The notes beneath the pieces were generated by a model, which worked only from the letters and a program-made list of their open reading frames with translations, did no database searches and had not been told where the DNA came from. A stretch of DNA of 8,116 nt from Kiritimatiellia bacterium. GTDB lineage: Bacteria; Verrucomicrobiota; Kiritimatiellia; JAAZAB01. Within the stretch, counting starts at the first letter, position 1. Every line of letters begins with the position of its first letter. Positions 1-5,055 of this stretch are shown here, in pieces. A program made the translations under genes and the position numbers. The stretch lies in assembly GCA_018400335.1 (NCBI GenBank), contig JAGYMT010000056.1, positions 1-8,116 on the forward strand, written 5' to 3'.

Positions 1-648
1 GGCGATCTTCTGCACTGGAGCGATGGTCTTTGTTCCGTACGCCATGGCCGCTATCGCATGTGCACCGCCGATCTTGTATATCTCGTTAGTGCCGGCGGCT
101 TCGAGCGCGTAGAGGAGGAACGGGTTCATCTCGCCGGACGCCCCGACGGGGGAGCAGGCGACTATCTCGTGGACTCCGGCGACTCTGGCGAGGGTGACGG
201 TCATAAGCGCGGTTGAGATCAGAGGGGCGCTCCCGCCGGGGATATAGACCCCGACGCGGTGAAGCGGCACGAACTGCTCGCCGAGCACGCCGCCTTTCGG
301 AGAACACACGGTCCAATCCTTTTTCAACCCGGCCTGCGCGAAGGCCGTGATGCGCTTGTGGGCCTCCCTCACAGCTATCGTGAAGGCGTTATCAACCGTC
401 TCTCTTGCCGCGTTCAGCTCGGATTTTTCGACGCGCCATTGATCGGGGCTGAGGGTGGCTCCGTCAAACTCTTTCGCGAATTCCATCACGGCCTCATCGC
501 CGCGCTCGCGGACGGCGCCTATGATTTCGCGCGCAGCGGTTTCCGCGCTTTCGGGGAAGGCGGGGCGGCTCAGAAATTCAGCCACCGGCCCGGAATTATC
601 CTCAAGGTTCCACGATTCCATTCTGATATTGATGTTTTCAGCATTCAT
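1..648 (-). CDS. hisD: Histidinol dehydrogenase, N-terminal half (gene runs off the left edge)
   Basis: HisD oxidises L-histidinol to L-histidine in two NAD-dependent, zinc-dependent steps, the last reactions of histidine biosynthesis, in the cytoplasm. The window holds 216 codons of a family usually about 430 residues long. Recognisable family blocks are the RVGVYIPGGSAP segment at residues 131-142, followed by a helix (STALMTVTLARVAGV), and GGAHAIAAMAYGT at 194-206, where most homologues have GGAQAIAA. The frame stays open to base 1 and stops just before the expected GPGN block, so the zinc ligands and catalytic Glu-His pair lie outside the window. The ATG at 648 is the only good start. Its best Shine-Dalgarno (AGGA, bases 663-666) is about 14 nt upstream, rather far. 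It lies 24 bp after the TonB-like gene and is probably co-transcribed with it. No other histidine gene is visible. Identification is firm; the truncation is the window edge, not a mutation. Confidence 0.95.
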   Translation of the reverse strand, partial: MNAENINIRMESWNLEDNSGPVAEFLSRPAFPESAETAAREIIGAVRERGDEAVMEFAKEFDGATLSPDQWRVEKSELNAARETVDNAFTIAVREAHKRITAFAQAGLKKDWTVCSPKGGVLGEQFVPLHRVGVYIPGGSAPLISTALMTVTLARVAGVHEIVACSPVGASGEMNPFLLYALEAAGTNEIYKIGGAHAIAAMAYGTKTIAPVQKIA

Positions 649-672
649 GATCCGGCGTTGTTTCCTTTCCCG

Positions 673-1437
673 TTATGTGTCCCGGCCGGGGCCCAGAGCT
701 GACCCGGCGCTGTGAAACCAGAGCGAAATCCGGCCCTCGCGCAGCCCGCCCGGATTCTTCAGGCGGCACTGGTAGAGGGCACGCAGCGCCGCGGTGTTGA
801 GGGCATTATCGGCGGTTGGTGACAGGAGCAGGACGCTGACCGGCCGGCCGCCGGAATCAAAGCGGACATTGAAAAATGCGTTCCAGAAAGCGCCGGGCGT
901 TGTCCATGGATCGAGCGCGCCGCCGCGCCACTCGATTTCGGAGCCCGTGAGCTCGCCGTAACAGGTCATTCGCGCACCCGTCGGGTGTTCAGTGTCCGCT
1001 GCGCTGAACGTGCGTCCGGCATCCGTTCGCGCCGGGGAAAGGTCAATCGGCGGCAACTTCCTTTCGGCGCCAGGCGTGACCAGTCCCGAGGTGCGCGCCG
1101 GGTCCGCTTTCCTCTCCAGGAAGAGCGCCGGGGAACTGGTCGTCGATACCGCGGGCGCGGTCCAGTTAACGCGGCTGCGCTCGGAAGGGTAGCGAACGAC
1201 TCCGTTAGGGAGCGCGATGAGAGCCGGCGACCGTAGGGCGATCAACTCTCCGGCACCTGATCCCGACCAGGACTCCCCGGAGAGAAACCGGACCCGCGGC
1301 GCAAATGGCGCGCGCGGCCGTGGTTCCGGGATGGCGGGCAGCAGCAGCAGAACAGCCGCCATTCCGGCCGAGGCCGCGCAGACGGAGCCCAGCCACACAC
1401 AGGCGGACAGGCATCTTCTTCTATTCAGCGGTTTCAT
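673..1437 (-). CDS. TonB-like energy-transducer-type protein (divergent)
   Basis: This 254-residue protein has a basic N-terminus, one membrane helix at about residues 10-36, a long low-complexity linker (about 37-155) and a C-terminal domain at about 186-245. That domain fits the TonB C-terminal pattern: a strand (FFNVRFDSGGRPVSVLLLSP), then a helix (LNTAALRALYQCRLKNP), then a final strand (GRISLWF). The topology predicts an inner-membrane anchor with a periplasmic C-terminus. Its place directly after ExbB- and ExbD-type genes supports a role as their partner, reaching towards the cell envelope. Unusual points: the linker is not the strongly Pro-Glu/Pro-Lys repeat type, the canonical YP motif before the C-terminal domain is not obvious, and the membrane helix has no histidine where E. 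coli TonB has an essential one. The start overlaps the end of exbD by 17 bp and has a GAGGA just upstream, so translational coupling is likely. It could also be called a TolA-like protein; the ligand or outer-membrane partner is unknown. Confidence 0.72.
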   Translation of the reverse strand: MKPLNRRRCLSACVWLGSVCAASAGMAAVLLLLPAIPEPRPRAPFAPRVRFLSGESWSGSGAGELIALRSPALIALPNGVVRYPSERSRVNWTAPAVSTTSSPALFLERKADPARTSGLVTPGAERKLPPIDLSPARTDAGRTFSAADTEHPTGARMTCYGELTGSEIEWRGGALDPWTTPGAFWNAFFNVRFDSGGRPVSVLLLSPTADNALNTAALRALYQCRLKNPGGLREGRISLWFHSAGSALGPGRDT

Positions 1438-1891
1438 CTATCCTCAGTTCTCCCGCAAAAGGCCGGGTGGCCAGGTTGACCTCGCGTATCCGCGCAGCGG
1501 TCGCCATATTCATAACCTGCATTACCGTGCCGTAAGGAACCCTCGCATCGGCCTCAATTATCAGGGAAAGCTGCTGTTTCCGGTGCGCTGCCTGCTTGAA
1601 CGCGAAAGCCAGCTCATCCAGCGGCATCCATTCGTCGTTAAAGAACACCTTGCCCTCCTGCGTGAGGGTTACCACCATCGCCTCGTAGTGCGAACCGGAA
1701 ACGAACTCGGCGCCAGGCAGCTCGACGATCACGCCGGGCTTGAGCACGAATGCCGAATCAACTGTCGTAAAAAGGGCCATCGCGCACGCCACGTTGATGA
1801 GCGCGAGGACCGGCATCGGGCCGCGGAAGGCCCGGCTTTTCGGATAGAATCGGCGCCATCTTCGCCCCTGATATGCTATAGCCTCGCTCAT
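1421..1891 (-). CDS. exbD: ExbD/TolR-family biopolymer transport protein with altered channel residue
   Basis: ExbD/TolR proteins sit inside an ExbB/TolQ pentamer and couple proton flow to a periplasm-spanning partner. This one has 156 residues: a basic cytoplasmic N-terminus (residues 10-23, seven Arg/Lys), one membrane helix (about 26-44) and a periplasmic domain. The family's periplasmic pattern is clear: FVLKPGVIVELP at 48-59, VFFNDEWMPLDEL at 82-94 and LIIEADARVPYGTVMQVM at 110-127, ending in VNLATRP. The striking feature is LINVA at 31-35, where family members have LIDV; the proton-carrying Asp (Asp25 in E. coli ExbD) aligns with Asn33, codon AAC at 1793-1795. Asp45 lies at the far end of the helix and would not occupy the same depth. 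The start codon shares an ATGA with the exbB stop, and a GGAGG lies 10 nt upstream. Family membership is firm; whether it conducts protons is open. Confidence 0.9.
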   Translation of the reverse strand: MSEAIAYQGRRWRRFYPKSRAFRGPMPVLALINVACAMALFTTVDSAFVLKPGVIVELPGAEFVSGSHYEAMVVTLTQEGKVFFNDEWMPLDELAFAFKQAAHRKQQLSLIIEADARVPYGTVMQVMNMATAARIREVNLATRPFAGELRIDETAE

Positions 1892-2523
1892 TTCGCACCT
1901 TCCTCCGAAAGCAGCTTGCCGGACCCCGAGAAGAACCCGAGAATTTCCCCAAAAGCACGTTCCATATCCAGCGCGATCGTATTGACCTTACCGACCAGAA
2001 TGTTATAGCCGATGTAGGAGATCACGGCCACAATCAGTCCGGCGGCGGTTGTTATCAATGCCTGCCATATTCCGCCTGCCAGGTCGCCGGCGTGAACGAG
2101 CGGGGCTTTCTGCTGGATGATGACATATGTCTCGATCATCCCCAGCACCGTTCCGAAAAGACCCATAATCGGCGCCACCTGCGCTATCGTGGCCAGGACG
2201 AAAAAACGGCGCTCAAGGCGGGCGATTTCCGTGATTGCGGAGTCATTCATCGCCCTTTCAATCATCTCGCGACCCTCGCCCTGATGCATCACGGCGGCGC
2301 GCACCATACAGGCCACCGGGCCGGGCGTCTCCTCGCAGATGCTGAGCGCCTCGGCGGTATTTCCCCTTCGGAGTATGTTGCAAACGCCCTTGAGGAAATC
2401 CTCGGTCTTAATCCTCGCTCTGTGAACGTGAAACGCGCGCTCCAGGAAGACGACCGCCGCCAGCAAGCCTGCGCCGATTATAAGCCAGAGCACCCATCCA
2501 CCCTGTTGAAGAAACAAAAACAT
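1888..2523 (-). CDS. exbB: MotA/TolQ/ExbB-family channel subunit
   Basis: This family forms the inner-membrane pentamer of Ton, Tol and related motors. The protein has 211 residues and the expected three membrane helices, at about 9-28, 107-136 and 152-178, with the large cytoplasmic loop between the first and second. Family motifs are GLFGTVLGMI at 121-130 in TM2 and GIWQALITTAAGL at 151-163 in TM3. Thr125 and Thr159 align with the pore threonines Thr148 and Thr181 of E. coli ExbB. Gln154 stands where E. coli ExbB has Glu176. The start has an excellent AGGAG six bases upstream, overlapping the stop of the TPR gene. The end overlaps exbD by 4 bp, so near-stoichiometric coupled translation is likely. 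Calling it exbB rather than tolQ rests only on the adjacent TonB-like gene; sequence alone does not separate them well. Confidence 0.92.
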   Translation of the reverse strand: MFLFLQQGGWVLWLIIGAGLLAAVVFLERAFHVHRARIKTEDFLKGVCNILRRGNTAEALSICEETPGPVACMVRAAVMHQGEGREMIERAMNDSAITEIARLERRFFVLATIAQVAPIMGLFGTVLGMIETYVIIQQKAPLVHAGDLAGGIWQALITTAAGLIVAVISYIGYNILVGKVNTIALDMERAFGEILGFFSGSGKLLSEEGAK

Positions 2524-2529
2524 CGCCTT

Positions 2530-2535
2530 CTCCTA
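2530..2535 (-). promoter_or_regulatory. exbB ribosome binding site overlapping the stop codon of the TPR gene
   Basis: AGGAG (reverse complement of 2530-2534) sits six bases before the exbB ATG and shares bases with the TAG stop (2533-2535) of the upstream TPR gene. A ribosome terminating on the TPR gene would land on this site, favouring coupled re-initiation. This supports joint production of the TPR protein and the channel subunit. Confidence 0.7.
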
Positions 2536-5055
2536 GTAGAAGAATAACCAGTTATCCATTCGTATCCGATTGATCCGCTCCTGCGCATCGCGGCTGGCCG
2601 GGATGCCAGCGTCAACAACGCGCTGGTATATATTGACCGCCTTACCCCACTCCTTTTCCTGTTGCTGGAGCTCTGCTGCGTTGAATGCCGCCCGGGTGAA
2701 CCAGATGTTGCTTTGCGGGTCCCTGCTCCATTTCTCAAGATAACCATATACGACTTTCATATAATATTCAAAGGCTTCCTGCATACGGCCCGATTTTTCC
2801 AGACAGCGGCCAATCTTATACTCGGCCTGCCATCTCGAACGGCTTGAGACTTCCGGCGAATCCAGCACCGTCCGGTAGGATATGATAGCTTCGTCATACC
2901 TCGCCTTATCATCGGAACCGAGAGTGAACTGGCTGTCACCCTTTCGGAACAAGGCCATTTCGGCGAGATAGCTCTCCGGCTCCAGCTTGATTATCTCGTC
3001 GAAAATCAGGATGGCTCCCGCGAATTCGCCCAGCTCGCACAGCGCCTCGCCCTGATAGAAGCGGGCCTCCGCGCGCTTTGCGCCGGCGGGATATTCCTTG
3101 ATAAGAAGCGCAAAATAATCATTAGCCCTGCGGAATTCCTTCTGCATCAGGGCTGCGCGGCCCGCCCAGAAAAGGGCGAGGTCGGCCAGTCCGGATGCTG
3201 AATAATCGCTTGCGAACCTCATGAAGCTGGCCTCCGCCGCGGAGAAATCGCCACGGTTATACTCCTGCTCGGCGAGCCAGAAGGCGCTGTAGGGCGCCCA
3301 GTGCGAGTTGGGGAAATCCTTGATGAACTCCCTGAACAAGTCTGCCGCGCGGTCGTCCTCACCCAGCATGTAGCGGCACCACCCGAGCATGTACCGGGAG
3401 ACATCCGGATCAACGGCGTCCGGATGCTCGGCCGCGGCGTTGAAGAATGAAAGAGCCTTGGAGAAGTCGCCCAGCCGATAATGGATGTCGCCTATGGCGT
3501 GAAGCGAGCGGGCTCCGGCGCTGCCGCCGCAGCCGTCGAACACCATCGAGTATATTGAGAGCGCGTCATTCCATCTGCCCTGGTTCTCTTCGATAGCGGC
3601 AATGCGGAGGAGCGCCTCACCCGCGAGCGGTCCGCGCAGGTCTTTGTCCGCGAGCGACCAGAAAAGTGATTCGGCTTCAGATTTCTCGCCGAGCATAGCC
3701 CTTGCGGCGGCGACCTGAAACATGGCATGGTCAGCGATCGGGGTCTCCGGATACAAGGCAATCACTCTCTCGTAGGCTTCGATGGCGGACTTGAACCGGC
3801 CGGCGGCGAAGCGGGAGTCGCCTATCTTGAAGAGGCAGCGGGCCTTGTCGGACTCCGAGGCGGCAAGCTCGACCGCCTTCTCAAAGGCTGCCTGCGCCTC
3901 CTCGTGGCGGCCCAGCATGAGCAGCGCCCAGCCCCTCCCTTCATTCGCCGCTGCCGCGCCGGCCTGGTCCGAAAAGGTCCCTAGATAATTCTGGTACTCC
4001 GTAAGCGCCTTGTCGCCGTTTCCCGCCGACAAGAGAGTCTGCGCCAGCTCAAGCTGCACGGTCCTCGCGGCCTCGGGCGATGGGCTCGATGATACAAAAT
4101 TGCGGACGAGCGCGATGCCGTCATCGGTCCGGCCTATCTTCAGCAGGATTCGGCCTTTCTTGAGATTGAGGCGCGCTTTCGCGGCAGGATCCGTGACCTT
4201 GGCCAGTCCGGCATCCAGCAGGGTGAGCGCGGAGAGATAGTCGGACTCTGTTCTGGCAGCATCGGCGAGCACCGATATTGCCGGCACGCGCACCATGTCC
4301 GGAACCTGTGAACCGTTAAGAAGCGGATTGAGGACCTGTTCCGCATCCGCCATACGTCCGGCATTCGCGTAGATGGTCCCGAGCTTTATCCTGCACTCGT
4401 GCCCGATCCGGTTTTTGAGATTGAGCGACAGTAGTTGTTCCAGCACTGCAGCCGCCTCATCATCGCGGCCGGAATCGGAAAGAAACGTGCCCCACTCGAG
4501 GAGGTTTCCGGGCGCGTCGGGGGAGTCGGGGTAATTCTCAGCGAAACGGGCGAAGCAAGCGAGCGCATCGTCCATTCTGCCCAGCCGGGCGGACGCCAAG
4601 GCCTGAAGCCTTATCATGTCCGGGATATGAGCTGACTCCGGGTGATCCTGTTCAAACCGGCGGGCGAGCGCGATCGCCTGGTCCCACTGCTGCAAGCCGA
4701 ACTGTGCATAGACCAGCCCGGCGTCGAAGCCGTCGGCCAGGGAGCCCTTGATTGAGGAGTGTCCGCTGAGCACTTCCTGCATCGCCTTGTAATCACCGAG
4801 TCCGTAAAGAGCTTCCGAGAGGAGCAAAGCGTATTCAGCTTTTTCGGAGGGCGATTTCGCATTGTCGAGGAGCGTTGAGAATTTCTCGCGCGCAACGGAA
4901 TAGAGCCCGTCATCGAGGGCGGCCCGGCCGTGTTCGAGCGCGGATGTTGCCGGGGCGCCTGCCGCATTTTCCGCCGCGGACGGACCGCAATAAAGAGCGA
5001 TAGCGCATGGCAGGACGCATGGCAGGAGCGCGTGTTTCCGCAAGAAGTTCAGCAT
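2533..5055 (-). CDS. Large exported tetratricopeptide-repeat protein of the ExbB/ExbD cassette
   Basis: This 840-residue protein starts with a signal peptide: basic residues (Arg6, Lys7), a hydrophobic core to about 23, and a likely cleavage after Ala28 (PSAA, then EN). No clear lipobox is seen. The rest is built from about 20 degenerate TPR-type helix pairs spaced about 30-37 residues apart between roughly 41 and 815, with typical signatures such as YERVIALYPETP (428-439), FREFIKDFPNS (574-584) and FALLIKEYPAG (648-658). It should be an alpha-solenoid scaffold in the periplasm or at the outer membrane. The long repeats ending in YP or FP resemble the CpoB/YbgF and BamD type of TPR, which act in envelope complexes. 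It ends in an unusual aromatic tail, NWLFFY. The start overlaps uvrA by 7 bp and has GGGGGAA upstream; the stop lies 9 bp before exbB. Position suggests a dedicated partner of the membrane cassette, but its ligand cannot be read from sequence. Confidence 0.88.
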   Translation of the reverse strand: MLNFLRKHALLPCVLPCAIALYCGPSAAENAAGAPATSALEHGRAALDDGLYSVAREKFSTLLDNAKSPSEKAEYALLLSEALYGLGDYKAMQEVLSGHSSIKGSLADGFDAGLVYAQFGLQQWDQAIALARRFEQDHPESAHIPDMIRLQALASARLGRMDDALACFARFAENYPDSPDAPGNLLEWGTFLSDSGRDDEAAAVLEQLLSLNLKNRIGHECRIKLGTIYANAGRMADAEQVLNPLLNGSQVPDMVRVPAISVLADAARTESDYLSALTLLDAGLAKVTDPAAKARLNLKKGRILLKIGRTDDGIALVRNFVSSSPSPEAARTVQLELAQTLLSAGNGDKALTEYQNYLGTFSDQAGAAAANEGRGWALLMLGRHEEAQAAFEKAVELAASESDKARCLFKIGDSRFAAGRFKSAIEAYERVIALYPETPIADHAMFQVAAARAMLGEKSEAESLFWSLADKDLRGPLAGEALLRIAAIEENQGRWNDALSIYSMVFDGCGGSAGARSLHAIGDIHYRLGDFSKALSFFNAAAEHPDAVDPDVSRYMLGWCRYMLGEDDRAADLFREFIKDFPNSHWAPYSAFWLAEQEYNRGDFSAAEASFMRFASDYSASGLADLALFWAGRAALMQKEFRRANDYFALLIKEYPAGAKRAEARFYQGEALCELGEFAGAILIFDEIIKLEPESYLAEMALFRKGDSQFTLGSDDKARYDEAIISYRTVLDSPEVSSRSRWQAEYKIGRCLEKSGRMQEAFEYYMKVVYGYLEKWSRDPQSNIWFTRAAFNAAELQQQEKEWGKAVNIYQRVVDAGIPASRDAQERINRIRMDNWLFFY

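Noticed and set aside
681..690. CCCGGCCGGG palindrome near the end of the TonB-like gene, considered as a terminator stem
   Set aside because: It is within coding sequence, has no loop and no T-run after it on the minus strand, and hisD follows closely; it looks like chance in G+C-rich DNA.
259..702. Plus-strand open frame (147 codons) opposite hisD
   Set aside because: The minus strand here gives a clear HisD N-terminus; the plus-strand frame has no recognisable features and crosses the hisD/tonB-like junction.
1217..2008. Plus-strand open frame (263 codons) opposite the tonB-like, exbD and exbB genes
   Set aside because: It is antisense to three well-supported genes, spans their junctions, and its product is low-complexity and charged with no family resemblance.
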